Below, in pieces: positions 42,589-51,606 of a DNA stretch of 64,000 bases. The stretch is taken from NCBI RefSeq assembly GCF_003148495.1, contig NZ_QGGH01000022.1:1-64000 (forward strand), in the 5' to 3' direction. How positions within the stretch are numbered: position 1 is the first letter of the stretch; every line of letters begins with the position of its first letter. The notes beneath the pieces are model-generated. The model was not told the DNA's origin. It did not search any database and was given only the letters and a program-made list of their open reading frames with translations. The stretch is from Mesorhizobium loti (lineage in GTDB: Bacteria; Pseudomonadota; Alphaproteobacteria; Rhizobiales; Rhizobiaceae). The position numbers were made by a program, and so were the translations under genes.

Positions 42589-44652
42589 ATGTCACACTCT
42601 CAGGCTCATCCGCACAGCCTCGCTGCAGGCGTGATGTTGGACTGTCGAAAACCCTCGCGCCCAGCACCGCACCATACAGCATTGGCGACACCAACCTATC
42701 GACCCGACATCGATGGTTTGCGCGCCATCGCCGTCGTTTCGGTTGTGCTGTTCCACGCCGGTTTCACCATGTTCAGCGGCGGGTATGTCGGTGTCGACAT
42801 TTTCTTTGTCATCTCCGGCTATCTGATCGCCCAAATGATCGCCAGGGATCTGCAAGCGGGCGAGTTCTCGGTCTGGCACTTCTATGAGCGGCGTATACGC
42901 CGCATTTTTCCCGCGTTGTTCGTCATGCTGGCAGTCTGTACGCTCGCATGCGCCTTCATCTTCTTGCCCGACGACTTCAGACGCTTCGGTCGCAACTCCG
43001 TCGCGACGGCTCTCTTCTCGTCCAACATCGGGTTTTGGCTGAAGACGGGCTATTTTGACGGGGAAACCTACGACCAGCCACTCATCCACACCTGGTCACT
43101 GGCGGTGGAAGAGCAGTTCTACATCCTGTTTCCTCTGTTTCTGGCGTCCATTTGGTGGTTGGGCCTTCGCAATGTCCGCTTTCTCCTGGCGAGCGCTGCA
43201 GGAATTTCGTTTCTCGCAACTGTAGCGGTGATGCAGTACGACGCTGCCGCCGCCTTTTACCTCACTCCGTTCAGGGCGTGGGAGTTGCTGTTGGGCAGCC
43301 TTCTGGCACTTGGAGTCTTCCCACGCCTCGCCAAGCGTTGGCAGTGCGAAATGGCGACGGCGGCCGGATTGCTGCTGATCACGATTGCCGTGCTGAGCTA
43401 TTCCGATGTGACTTCATTCCCCGGCGTCGCGGCACTCCTTCCATGTGTTGGCGCTGCCCTTGTCATTCACGGAGGCAGTGACGCGAGTTGCTCGCTCACG
43501 CGGCTGATTTCAACGAAGCCATTCGTCGGTGTGGGGCTGATAAGCTATTCCCTGTATCTTTGGCATTGGCCCCTGATTGTCCTGGTTGGTTATCTGGCAA
43601 TCAATGAGCTCGGTTCTCTTCAGTCAGCCGCTCTGGTGGCTGTCTCGTTCATGATGGCGCTCATATCCTGGCGATACATCGAGCTCCCGGCGCGGGCAGC
43701 CCGCCGGTTACCGGTCCTGGCTGGGGGCGCTTTGGCCATCGTCGCCGTGGCGATCACCGGCGCAGTCATCTACCTTGATAACGGCTGGCCGACGCGCTTT
43801 TCCAAAGATGTGAATGTGTTGTCCAGCTATGCTTTGTCTGCCAACCCTGAAGCGGATGAATGCGCGAACGTGTCGCTTCAGCTCGCTGCAAATTCCCCCT
43901 GTACGATAGGCTCATCCGCAAATGCCCGGATCTTTCTATGGGGAGATTCTCACGCGGGGGCGATGTTCGGTGCGATGTCCGACCTGGCCGCACACGGCGC
44001 CAGCACGGTCTATGGCGCGACCCCCCGCTGTCCTCCTCTCCTGGGCGTCGGAACGGACCAAAATTGCATCCGAGGAAATGATCTGCGGCTTAGGTACGCA
44101 CTCAGCCGTCCCGAGCTGAAGACGGTCATAATCGCTGCCAGATGGTCTCTCTACCTCGAGGGGCGCGCGATCGAACTTGGACCAGCAGAACGAAACGGCA
44201 ATCTGCCGCAGTTGCAGGATCGGGATGGCGTTCAATTCGACCGATTCTCCACCGAGGCGCGCCACGCGTTCGAAACATCTCTAAGGAGAACCGTGGGTCG
44301 GCTGCTGCAGGCCGGGAAAAAGGTGGTCATCGTCTATCCTGTCCCGGAGGTGGGTTATGACGTCCCCTCTACGGCTGCCCGGCTCGTTGCGCAGGGCCAT
44401 GACCTGTCCAGCTTCAATATGCCCGAGGGCCTCTATCGGGAACGACAGCAGATCGCATTTGGCATCTTGAACAGGCTCGGCCGGCATGTCGGCCTCATTC
44501 GCATATATCCGACACAGGCACTTTGTCCGCACAATCGGTGCGTTGCCATGATGGATGGCAAACCGCTGTATTTTGACAGCCATCACCTTAGCATTCCGGG
44601 TTCCATGACGCTCGTGCCGTTGCTCGCAAGAGCTCTTCGACAAGGCGTCTGA
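42589..44652 (+). CDS. Acyltransferase-3 with C-terminal SGNH domain (OatA-like)
   Basis: The 687-residue protein has the AT3 membrane part (RPDIDGLRAIAVVSVVLFHA; GVDIFFVISGYLIAQMIARD; HTWSLAVEEQFYILFPLFLA) followed by a periplasmic SGNH/GDSL-like esterase domain. The latter shows the nucleophile Ser in IFLWGDSHAGAMFG and the Asp-x-x-His pair in YFDSHHLSIPGS. In OatA and similar enzymes the membrane part passes acyl groups to the SGNH domain, which loads surface glycans. The ATG at 42589 has AGGA five bases upstream; a GTG at 42568 adds seven residues. It probably O-acetylates the polysaccharide made by the neighbouring cluster. Confidence 0.9.
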   Translation: MSHSQAHPHSLAAGVMLDCRKPSRPAPHHTALATPTYRPDIDGLRAIAVVSVVLFHAGFTMFSGGYVGVDIFFVISGYLIAQMIARDLQAGEFSVWHFYERRIRRIFPALFVMLAVCTLACAFIFLPDDFRRFGRNSVATALFSSNIGFWLKTGYFDGETYDQPLIHTWSLAVEEQFYILFPLFLASIWWLGLRNVRFLLASAAGISFLATVAVMQYDAAAAFYLTPFRAWELLLGSLLALGVFPRLAKRWQCEMATAAGLLLITIAVLSYSDVTSFPGVAALLPCVGAALVIHGGSDASCSLTRLISTKPFVGVGLISYSLYLWHWPLIVLVGYLAINELGSLQSAALVAVSFMMALISWRYIELPARAARRLPVLAGGALAIVAVAITGAVIYLDNGWPTRFSKDVNVLSSYALSANPEADECANVSLQLAANSPCTIGSSANARIFLWGDSHAGAMFGAMSDLAAHGASTVYGATPRCPPLLGVGTDQNCIRGNDLRLRYALSRPELKTVIIAARWSLYLEGRAIELGPAERNGNLPQLQDRDGVQFDRFSTEARHAFETSLRRTVGRLLQAGKKVVIVYPVPEVGYDVPSTAARLVAQGHDLSSFNMPEGLYRERQQIAFGILNRLGRHVGLIRIYPTQALCPHNRCVAMMDGKPLYFDSHHLSIPGSMTLVPLLARALRQGV

Positions 44653-44666
44653 TACCGCGATGGGAT

Positions 44667-45770
44667 CTAGCGGAGATGTCGGCGGCCCTGAGCGTCAACG
44701 ATGGTATCGTCTCCGACATTCGCGGTGATGTGCGCGCCATTGTGGATCAGGCAGCCGGAGCCGATCTGGACGCCCAGCAGCACCGTAGCGCCCATTCCCA
44801 CGACAGTCATGGTCCCGACGCTCACCGCGCCGGCGAGGATGGCGCCCGGAGTCAGGTGCGCATTGTCCTGCACGATGCTGTCGTGGCAGACGATACTCCC
44901 CTGATTGACGATGACGTTGTTGCCGATCGTACAGCGCGGACCGATGCTGGCGCCGGCCAGGATATGGCAGCCATGCCCGATCCTGGTCGCCCTGGAGACG
45001 ATCGCGGATGGATGGATCACAGGCGGCAGAACGAAGCCCATGGCCGAGGCGCGTTCAAACATTGCTCGCCTCGTCTCGCTTGACTGGGCTCCGCCGATGC
45101 CGATGAAGGCGTACCGCGTGCCTTCGGCAAGCAGACGCTCCAGGCTCTCTTCCGTACCGATCACCGAAATGCCGCCGCAGACCTGGTGGCCAACGGGCAG
45201 AGCCTGATCGGTACAACCGAGGATGTCGTATCCGGACCCATCGAGAGCATCGATCAAACAGGCGGCGTGGCCGCCGCCGCCGATGATAACAGCCCGCCGC
45301 ATGGACGCGGATGGGACGACGGACTGCGCTCCGTCCGATCCTGCGGCTATGGCCCCGGATCGGCGGCTGGCCGCCGCGCGCACCTCGGCTTCGCCGATGC
45401 GGCCGTTGGAGGGACTGACATCCGCCAGGTCGACCCCGAGTTCGGACGCGGCCTTGCGGGCCTTGGCCGTAATCGCGATCTCGTTGACCGCGATGTCGGC
45501 CGGGCTGGCCATTCCGGATGCGGCGTCCGCATTTTCGTTGACGATTTCGCACAGTGTTGAGCCGACAGCGACGAAATCGCCGACGTTGACGTCGAGCCGG
45601 CCGATAACCCCTGCCTGGGGGGCCTCAACCTCGACGGCAGCCTTCGTGGTCTCAACGACAAAGAGAATAGCTCCTTGCTCTACGCTCTCACCCTGCACGA
45701 CCCTGATCTCGATCAACTGAAGATTGTCCTCGTTGGCGTTAACCCGCGGGGCTTCGACAAGCACACTCAT
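44667..45770 (-). CDS. Fusion: lipoyl domain + E3-binding-like domain + PglD/NeuD sugar acyltransferase
   Basis: The 367-residue protein has three parts. Residues 1-78 form a lipoyl domain with the target lysine K43 in VVETTKAAVEVEAP. Residues 98-133 resemble the peripheral-subunit-binding domain of E2 proteins (AKARKAASELGVDLADV, then NGRIGEAEVRAA). From residue 158 follows a PglD/NeuD acyltransferase: RRAVIIGGGGHAACLIDAL, then left-handed beta-helix hexapeptides (IGHGCHILAGASIGPRCTIG). H296 in VCHDSIV corresponds to PglD's catalytic His, H305 (AHLTPGA) to its second His. The normal E2 catalytic domain is absent. It follows E1 alpha and beta genes and a DegT aminotransferase in one operon. 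I infer N-acylation of an amino sugar with an acyl group carried by lipoate. Confidence 0.9.
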   Translation of the reverse strand: MSVLVEAPRVNANEDNLQLIEIRVVQGESVEQGAILFVVETTKAAVEVEAPQAGVIGRLDVNVGDFVAVGSTLCEIVNENADAASGMASPADIAVNEIAITAKARKAASELGVDLADVSPSNGRIGEAEVRAAASRRSGAIAAGSDGAQSVVPSASMRRAVIIGGGGHAACLIDALDGSGYDILGCTDQALPVGHQVCGGISVIGTEESLERLLAEGTRYAFIGIGGAQSSETRRAMFERASAMGFVLPPVIHPSAIVSRATRIGHGCHILAGASIGPRCTIGNNVIVNQGSIVCHDSIVQDNAHLTPGAILAGAVSVGTMTVVGMGATVLLGVQIGSGCLIHNGAHITANVGDDTIVDAQGRRHLR

Positions 45771-45776
45771 GAAAGC

Positions 45777-46709
45777 TTAGCCCTTCTTGAACAGATCGAT
45801 GCAGGCCGCCTGGATGGCGTCCACGCCTGGCAGCAGATCATCCTCCCATTCGCGGCTCGAGGGAATGGGGTGGTCCGGTCCGGCCAATGCGCTGAAGTGC
45901 CTGACCCGACCGATCAGAGCGCGAGCGCATTCGGACGCGAAGCCCCAGCCGGGAGAGCCTTCCTCCACGGCGACAACGCGGCTGCAGCGGCCGACCTGGC
46001 TTAGGACATCCTCGCAAGGAAAGGGCGACAGCTGTTCAACGGCCACCACGGTGGTCGCAATTTCCTCCTCTTCGACGAGCTTTTTTGCGGCGGCAACCGC
46101 GTGCTCGACGCAACCCCCATATGTCAGGATCACGATGTCTGCATCCGGCGGGCGTGGAAGGGCGGCTGCGCCGAAAACAGGCCTCGAATACATGACCTTG
46201 TTTTCGATAATCAGGTGAGGGGACCGAGACGCGAGGGCCCGATGCAGAAGCGCACCCGGATCCGCATACTCGTGCGTTGCAGACACCGTGAGGCCTGGCA
46301 CGCCGCAAAAATGCTTTTCCAGACTTTGCGAGTGCGTCGGCCCGTAGCCGCGCCGTCCACCCATGGGCGCGCGAATAATGATGGGCACCTCAACCTGATC
46401 GTTGTACATCCAGCGAAACTTGGCTGCGTGGTTGATGATCTGGTCGGCAGCAAGGGCGATGAAATCTCCGAACATGAGTTCGACGATAACAGGCCTGCCC
46501 TTGAGGGCCATGCCCGTCGCCATGCCTACAATGCCGCCCTCGCTGATCGGTGTGGTCCAGACACGATCCTGATAGGCCGTGGACAGGCCCTTGGTGACTT
46601 TGAAGGCACCGCCATAGGGATCGAGGACGTCCTCACCCATGACCACCAGCTGGAGATCGGCTTCCATAAGATCGTGTAGCGCGCGATTGATCGATTCGAC
46701 GACGCGCAT
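45777..46709 (-). CDS. 2-oxoacid dehydrogenase-type E1 component, beta subunit
   Basis: The 310-residue protein is a transketolase-like E1 beta: VVMGEDVLDPYGGAFKVTKG, TPISEGGIVGMATGMALKGR, FGDFIALAADQIINHAAKFR and APMGGRRGYGPTHSQSLEKH, which includes the His pair region near the active site. It completes the thiamine-diphosphate enzyme with the alpha subunit encoded just upstream (3-bp gap). The complex decarboxylates a 2-oxo acid (or cleaves acetoin) and acylates a lipoyl lysine. The only lipoyl domain in the operon is on the PglD-type fusion, 6 bp downstream. Confidence 0.93.
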   Translation of the reverse strand: MRVVESINRALHDLMEADLQLVVMGEDVLDPYGGAFKVTKGLSTAYQDRVWTTPISEGGIVGMATGMALKGRPVIVELMFGDFIALAADQIINHAAKFRWMYNDQVEVPIIIRAPMGGRRGYGPTHSQSLEKHFCGVPGLTVSATHEYADPGALLHRALASRSPHLIIENKVMYSRPVFGAAALPRPPDADIVILTYGGCVEHAVAAAKKLVEEEEIATTVVAVEQLSPFPCEDVLSQVGRCSRVVAVEEGSPGWGFASECARALIGRVRHFSALAGPDHPIPSSREWEDDLLPGVDAIQAACIDLFKKG

Positions 46710-46712
46710 GGG

Positions 46713-47720
46713 TCAGCCTCTCGCCATGGCAGCCGCAGCTGCCGATTCGACTGCGCGGTCCACGGTAGATCGACAAAAGGCGTCGATCTCCTCGAAATCC
46801 GCGACGCGCTGGCGCATCGGGGGGATCGGATCCCGGGCTCGAGCCTGCTCAAGCCGCAAGGCCGGCCGGGTGTCATCTCCCTTGCTGTGGGGACCAATCC
46901 GTTCGGTCCGCAAATAGAGCCAGCACGGGCGGCCCTCGGCGCGGACATAGCCCACAGCCTCTTGGGCAAGCTCACATATTTCGACTGGATCATTGCCGTC
47001 ATAAGCGAACGTGCGGATGCCGAAAGGTTCAGCTCTGGCGATGATCGACCCGGAAACGGTGAGATTCTTTGGGGTGGTTTGGGCGATTTCGTTGTCCTCG
47101 ACCACAAAAAGCACGGGGGCACCGAAAACCGAAGCGAGGTTCAAGCTCTCGTAAACGGCTCCCTCTCCCATCGTGCCGTCGCCAAGGAAAACCACTGCCA
47201 CGGCGCCTTCATCCTTTCGTGCCAGCGCGCAGCCAACCGCCACGGGTGCTATGCCTCCCTGGATCCCATTCGAGTGGAAGTTGCGGAAACACAAATGCTG
47301 ACTGCCGCCGCGTCCTCCGCAAATACCGGTTACACGCCCCATGATCTCGGCGATCAGGCCTTCGACTTCACCCGAGTAGGCAATGAAATGACCGTGGCAG
47401 CGGTGGTTGCTCCAGACAATGTCGCGATCCCGGTCAAGAGCGTTGATCACCCCCACCGCATTGGCTTCCTGTCCAATGGATGTGTGCGTCGTGCCGAACA
47501 GGAGACCTTGGGAAAAAAGCTCGAGCAGGCGCTCCTCGACGAGCCGGATGAGGATCATCTGCTGATAGAGTCGGGCCACAGTCGGCAATTCGAACCCGAG
47601 CAGCGTCCTTTCTGCTTGAGGGAGGGTAAGGTTCTGTAGTGCTGAAGGCGGCACCAATTTCAGCTCTCCAAAAGAAGACGCTGGAATGTCTCCATCTTTC
47701 CGGATCGCAAGCTCGTTCAT
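46713..47720 (-). CDS. 2-oxoacid dehydrogenase-type E1 component, alpha subunit
   Basis: The 335-residue protein shows the E1 alpha pattern: HTSIGQEANAVGVINAL, SNHRCHGHFIAYSG, TGICGGRGGSQHLC and the thiamine-diphosphate motif starting GDGTMGEGAVYESLNLAS and ending in VVEDN. Overall it is nearest to acetoin/pyruvate-type E1 alpha. The ATG at 47720 shares one base with the DegT stop (TGATG) and has GAGG eight bases upstream. Which oxo acid it uses cannot be read from sequence; it decides the acyl group transferred by the fusion protein. Confidence 0.93.
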   Translation of the reverse strand: MNELAIRKDGDIPASSFGELKLVPPSALQNLTLPQAERTLLGFELPTVARLYQQMILIRLVEERLLELFSQGLLFGTTHTSIGQEANAVGVINALDRDRDIVWSNHRCHGHFIAYSGEVEGLIAEIMGRVTGICGGRGGSQHLCFRNFHSNGIQGGIAPVAVGCALARKDEGAVAVVFLGDGTMGEGAVYESLNLASVFGAPVLFVVEDNEIAQTTPKNLTVSGSIIARAEPFGIRTFAYDGNDPVEICELAQEAVGYVRAEGRPCWLYLRTERIGPHSKGDDTRPALRLEQARARDPIPPMRQRVADFEEIDAFCRSTVDRAVESAAAAAMARG

Positions 47721-48895
47721 CAAGCCGCCTCGAGCTGGCGCGAAGCCGCAACAAGGATGGAGCGCGTCGTCGACGCTGCCGCCGTAGTCTCCTCGATCGT
47801 CCAGGACGGGTCGACCAGGAACGCGATGCTCGTTTCACCCATCTGCCGCGCGACTGGCAGTCGTTCGGGCGGCGCTACGCCGGCATCCGCGAAGGCATGC
47901 TCCAGATAAATCTCGGAGCAGCTACCCGAGAAGCATGGAACGCCGGCCGCATTGACGGCCGCAATCAGCTCGTCCCGCGACCATCCCGAAGACAACATCT
48001 CCGGCTTGATATAGAAATAGCATCGGTACCAGGCATGCCTGTGAGCCGGATCGAGCTGGGGCGTGTGTAGCATCGGCAAATCGGCAAGCGTCCTTATCCA
48101 GATGTTGGCGTTGCGCTCGCGTTGGCGAACCCAGTCTGGCAGACGTTCGAGCTGCCGCAAACCAAGCACGGCCTGGATGGACGTCATGCGCCAGTTCGTG
48201 CCGACGCTGTCGTGCAACCAGCGGAACCCGGTCGGCCGATGAGGGGCAAAGACCACATTGTAGTTCTTGCCGTGGTCCTTCAGGCTCCATGCGGCGAGCC
48301 ACAATTTCCTGTCGTCCATGGTGACAAGTCCGCCCTCGCCGCCGGTCGTGATGATCTTGTCCTGGCAGAACGAAAACGCCGCAATATCACCGAAGGAGCC
48401 GATCGGTCGTCCGTTGTATTCGGCTCCATGCGCCTGAGCGCAATCCTCGATGACCTTGATGCCAGTGCGCTTTGCAAGCTCCATGATCGGCGCCATGTCG
48501 CACGGCCATCCGGCGATATGGACGACAATGACCGCCCTTGTTCGCGCTGTTATCTTCGGCGCGATCGTTTCAGCGGAAAGATTGCCCGATGTCGGGTCGA
48601 CATCCGCGAAGACAGGTGTTGCGCCCGCGAACATGACGCAAGCGGCCGATGCGACGAAACTGCGGGGCGTTACGATGACCTCGTCGCCGGCGCCGATATG
48701 GAGGATCTTCATTGCAAGATCGAGCGCGAGGGAACCATTGGCCAGCGCCACCGCATGGCGTCGGCCGAGGCTGCGCGCGTAGGCTCGTTCGAATGTCTTC
48801 ACATGGTCGCCGGTCCAGGCGTTCACCCGGCCAGACCGCAGAACATCCACAACGTCGGCTATCTGTTCTTCATCGTAAATCGGCCAGCGTTTCAT
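47720..48895 (-). CDS. DegT/DnrJ/EryC1-family sugar aminotransferase (PglE-like)
   Basis: The 391-residue PLP enzyme has the family start (GRVNAWTGDHVKTFERAYAR), ALANGSLALDLAMKIL, the PLP Asp in VIEDCAQAHGAEYNGRPIG and the Schiff-base Lys in FSFCQDKIITTGGEGGLV. It converts a nucleotide-linked keto sugar to an amino sugar using glutamate. The PglF-like dehydratase at 59682-61838 would supply the 4-keto-6-deoxy substrate, and the amine made here is the natural acceptor for the PglD-type fusion encoded two genes later. AGGAG lies eight bases before the ATG. Confidence 0.93.
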   Translation of the reverse strand: MKRWPIYDEEQIADVVDVLRSGRVNAWTGDHVKTFERAYARSLGRRHAVALANGSLALDLAMKILHIGAGDEVIVTPRSFVASAACVMFAGATPVFADVDPTSGNLSAETIAPKITARTRAVIVVHIAGWPCDMAPIMELAKRTGIKVIEDCAQAHGAEYNGRPIGSFGDIAAFSFCQDKIITTGGEGGLVTMDDRKLWLAAWSLKDHGKNYNVVFAPHRPTGFRWLHDSVGTNWRMTSIQAVLGLRQLERLPDWVRQRERNANIWIRTLADLPMLHTPQLDPAHRHAWYRCYFYIKPEMLSSGWSRDELIAAVNAAGVPCFSGSCSEIYLEHAFADAGVAPPERLPVARQMGETSIAFLVDPSWTIEETTAAASTTRSILVAASRQLEAA

Positions 48896-48914
48896 CTTGG
48901 AGCACTCCTAGAAT

Positions 48915-49592
48915 TCACATGACATTTCTCAGAAGGACAAAGGCCTCGGCCGCCCTCAGATGGACAGCCGTGCCCCTGACAATCGCCAGCGCCCGTAATG
49001 TTTCGATCGAACGCTCGTGCGGGAAATTCTTCATCTGCGAACCGAACATCGACGCAGCTTCGAGTTTGCGGTCGAGTGTCGATTCGATGTCTATGAAGAC
49101 ATTCGGCACGAAGGTCGGCGTGACATAGGGTGCATTCCAGTTCGTTTCCGACACCGTCTCGTAGGCCATGATCGTCCGTGGGTAGTGAGCCTGGGTGGGA
49201 CGAGCCGCGACCAGCGACGACAGGAAGATCAGTTGGTGATCCATATGCACATCGCCGACGAAGGGGATCAGCAGCGTGTCCGGCTTGACCTCCTGCAGCA
49301 GAGCCTGCAACGCCGCGTTGACGGTCGAGTGTGGTGTCTGGGCGATCTGCGCCGCAGGCAGATCAAGCCAATGCGTCTGTCGTACGCCCAAACAGGCATG
49401 GGCCGTTTTTGCCTCACAGCGAACCCGTTGCGTCATCTCTTCCGTGAAGGCAGGCGGGCAGCCTCGCGTAACCACTGCAACATGGGCTTCCCCGCCTTCG
49501 GCAGCGATCCGGGCTATCGTGCCGCCACACCCCAGGACCTCATCGTCAGGATGCGGCGCGATCACCAGGATTCGACCAAGGGCTGGGCTCAT
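48915..49592 (-). CDS. PIG-L/LmbE-family deacetylase
   Basis: The 225-residue protein has the zinc motif APHPDDEVLGCGGT near the start and the second His site in VGDVHMDHQLIF. The family removes N-acetyl groups from GlcNAc-containing molecules (GlcNAc-PI, mycothiol and bacillithiol precursors, antibiotics). Placed between the priming transferase (ATGA overlap) and the aminotransferase, it probably deacetylates a sugar of the polysaccharide or its lipid-linked precursor, possibly opening an amine for the unusual acylation. Confidence 0.9.
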   Translation of the reverse strand: MSPALGRILVIAPHPDDEVLGCGGTIARIAAEGGEAHVAVVTRGCPPAFTEEMTQRVRCEAKTAHACLGVRQTHWLDLPAAQIAQTPHSTVNAALQALLQEVKPDTLLIPFVGDVHMDHQLIFLSSLVAARPTQAHYPRTIMAYETVSETNWNAPYVTPTFVPNVFIDIESTLDRKLEAASMFGSQMKNFPHERSIETLRALAIVRGTAVHLRAAEAFVLLRNVM

Positions 49593-50251
49593 GACCGAAC
49601 CGTCCCGGCGGGCATCGCCTTCAGAGCGTGATCGACATGGCGGCGGTCAACATGTTCGCCCAACAGTGCCACCAGGACGGTCAGAACCAGTATCTGCAGA
49701 TCAAGCCACAGGCTGCGGTTGCGCACATACCAGAGGTCAAGCGCCAGCTTTTCATTGTTGGTGAGGCGAGTGTTGCCGTTCACCTGTGCCCAGCCGGACA
49801 GGCCGGGCCGGACCGTACTGCGAATGCGCCCCAACTCGCCGAACTCGGCGACGGTGGCCGGAAGCAACGGGCGCGGTCCTATGAACGCCATATCGCCTGT
49901 GGCTATGGAGAGAAGTTGAGGCAGTTCATCGATACGGATGGCGCGCATCAACCGAGTGGCAGATGTCTCACGCAAAGCGTCAGGGAGCAGCGCGCCATCT
50001 GCATCTCGCCTCTCGTGCATCGTTCGAAACTTGCAGATGACAAAGGGACGAGTTCCCAGCCCGCTGCGAGTCTGCCGGAAGAATAGCGGACGGCCCACAC
50101 TCAGCCAGACAACCGCGGCAGCCACGATCCATAGCGGCAGGCTGAGAACCAAAAGCACTACCGATGCGATCCTGCTGGGCATCGCCCGGCCGAGCGGCAC
50201 TCGCGCAGCCCGATCGGCGGGCCGGGCTATCGGATTGCTCAAGCCGATCAT
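49589..50251 (-). CDS. Priming sugar-1-phosphate transferase (ExoY/PglC-like)
   Basis: The 220-residue protein belongs to the bacterial sugar transferase family: one N-terminal membrane helix (IASVVLLVLSLPLWIVAAAV), RPLFFRQTRSGLGTRPFVIC, KFRTMHERRDADGALLPDAL, TRLMRAIRIDELPQLLSIAT, MAFIGPRPLLP and the end RPGLSGWAQVNGNTRLTNNE. It loads the first sugar phosphate onto undecaprenyl phosphate. It is the short monotopic form, like PglC. It overlaps both neighbours by ATGA. Confidence 0.95.
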   Translation of the reverse strand: MIGLSNPIARPADRAARVPLGRAMPSRIASVVLLVLSLPLWIVAAAVVWLSVGRPLFFRQTRSGLGTRPFVICKFRTMHERRDADGALLPDALRETSATRLMRAIRIDELPQLLSIATGDMAFIGPRPLLPATVAEFGELGRIRSTVRPGLSGWAQVNGNTRLTNNEKLALDLWYVRNRSLWLDLQILVLTVLVALLGEHVDRRHVDHALKAMPAGTVRS

Positions 50252-51606
50252 TGGGACGGACCGGCCTGGATGGGAGGGGTAGCCGCCAAGGTTGCGACTG
50301 GACGGTTTGCCATGTTCAAGGCGTCGTCCACACGGTTTATCGACACCAGGATCGTGTCTCCGGCCGCGACCGGATCGTCGAGGGTGACAACCTTTGTGGT
50401 GGTCTGGCCATTTGCCTTGCGGCGGATCTGGTACGTGAACGCGATGGTGTTGTTGGTGCGTGGCTGGTCCAAGGCCAGCGAACTCAATAGCAGGATCTGT
50501 TCCTCGGTGGACTCGCGAACCGTGATCAGGCGCTCGATCTCGGAGTTGTGGGTTTGGAGCTCCGTCAGCGCCGTATGGGTCCAGGTCAGGGTGGCATCGT
50601 CCAGGTCGCGCTGTAGCTGGCTCAATTCCCGACGCGTCGTCGATGCCTGATTGTAGATTTCGAGCAGATGCGACTGTTGCGTGGTCGTCTCGCGCTCGGC
50701 GTTCGACAGGTCTGTAATTGTGACGAGACCTTTTTTGTTGAGCGCCCTGATGCGATCGAGATCAGTTTGCGCCGAAGCGATCACCGTCTTCTGGATTTCC
50801 GAAAGCTGTTGAATATTGGCGAGGGCGACGTTCACTTCGTCGATCCCCGCCGTGAGCTGCTTGCGACGTGTGGTCAGCGCGTGTTGGTCTGTTTCAAGTA
50901 GACGCTGGTCCGTAGGAAGCAACGTTGCGATCAAACTGGGAGTCAGGAGGCCTTTGACCTTTGGTGGCAGGTCCTGTTCCGAAATCTTGTCGTTGTTTGC
51001 CAACTGGGCCTTGATGCGCGCAGCAGCGATTGCTTCCTTGGCGATCTGGACCACGCTTTCGTCAAGAGTTCCGCGCAACCGGGCGCGCGTCACGACGCGG
51101 TCCTCGGCAGTGGCTCCGCCAGTCGATTGGCCGCCGGCAAGCGCCACTGCCTGCTCGACAGTCAGTGCTGGTTGATATGGAAACGAGCCCGGCGCCTTGA
51201 CGTCCCCAAGGACGAAAATTGGACGGAAGCTGACCACCGCCAAGGCTATATGCGGGTCATTGAAGAACTCGCGATCGATGAACGCCTTACGGATATGGTT
51301 CAAGGCGTCGGGGACCGTCAGGCCGCCAACCTCGAAGCTGCCGATCAGCGGAATGTTGACTGCGCCATCACTGGCTACCGTCAGCTGTTCGGCAGGGAGC
51401 GAATCGTCGATGAAGTCGAACGACACCACATCGCCGACCGAGAGCTTGTAGTCATCGTTCGCCGCGGCCCAGGCAGCACTATGGCAAGCCAGGATCGTTG
51501 CAATCGCGGTAACCGCAATCCCTGCAGTCCCTAACGCCTTCACAAGGATACCGACCCAGGCGCCTATCGATCGCCCGCTCCGCGCCGCATTGCAACAAGA
51601 CGCCAT
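50248..51606 (-). CDS. ExoF-type polysaccharide export protein
   Basis: The 452-residue protein has an N-terminal signal (GIAVTAIATILACHSAAWAA; ILAC could also serve as a lipobox), then a Poly_export domain (YKLSVGDVVSFDFIDDSLPA), a SLBB domain (VLGDVKAPGSFPYQPALTVE) and a long coiled coil (about 220-370). This order is that of rhizobial ExoF rather than of Wza. ExoF-like proteins form the outer-membrane/periplasmic part of the export channel with a Wzc/ExoP partner, which is encoded at 54196-56487. It is the first gene of the minus-strand operon that ends with the lipoyl-PglD fusion. Confidence 0.93.
   Translation of the reverse strand: MASCCNAARSGRSIGAWVGILVKALGTAGIAVTAIATILACHSAAWAAANDDYKLSVGDVVSFDFIDDSLPAEQLTVASDGAVNIPLIGSFEVGGLTVPDALNHIRKAFIDREFFNDPHIALAVVSFRPIFVLGDVKAPGSFPYQPALTVEQAVALAGGQSTGGATAEDRVVTRARLRGTLDESVVQIAKEAIAAARIKAQLANNDKISEQDLPPKVKGLLTPSLIATLLPTDQRLLETDQHALTTRRKQLTAGIDEVNVALANIQQLSEIQKTVIASAQTDLDRIRALNKKGLVTITDLSNAERETTTQQSHLLEIYNQASTTRRELSQLQRDLDDATLTWTHTALTELQTHNSEIERLITVRESTEEQILLLSSLALDQPRTNNTIAFTYQIRRKANGQTTTKVVTLDDPVAAGDTILVSINRVDDALNMANRPVATLAATPPIQAGPSQ

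Noticed and set aside
44667..45770. Reading the N-terminal domain of the fusion as a biotin carrier
   Set aside because: The lysine context is ETTKA, as in lipoyl domains; biotin carriers normally show A-M-K-M.
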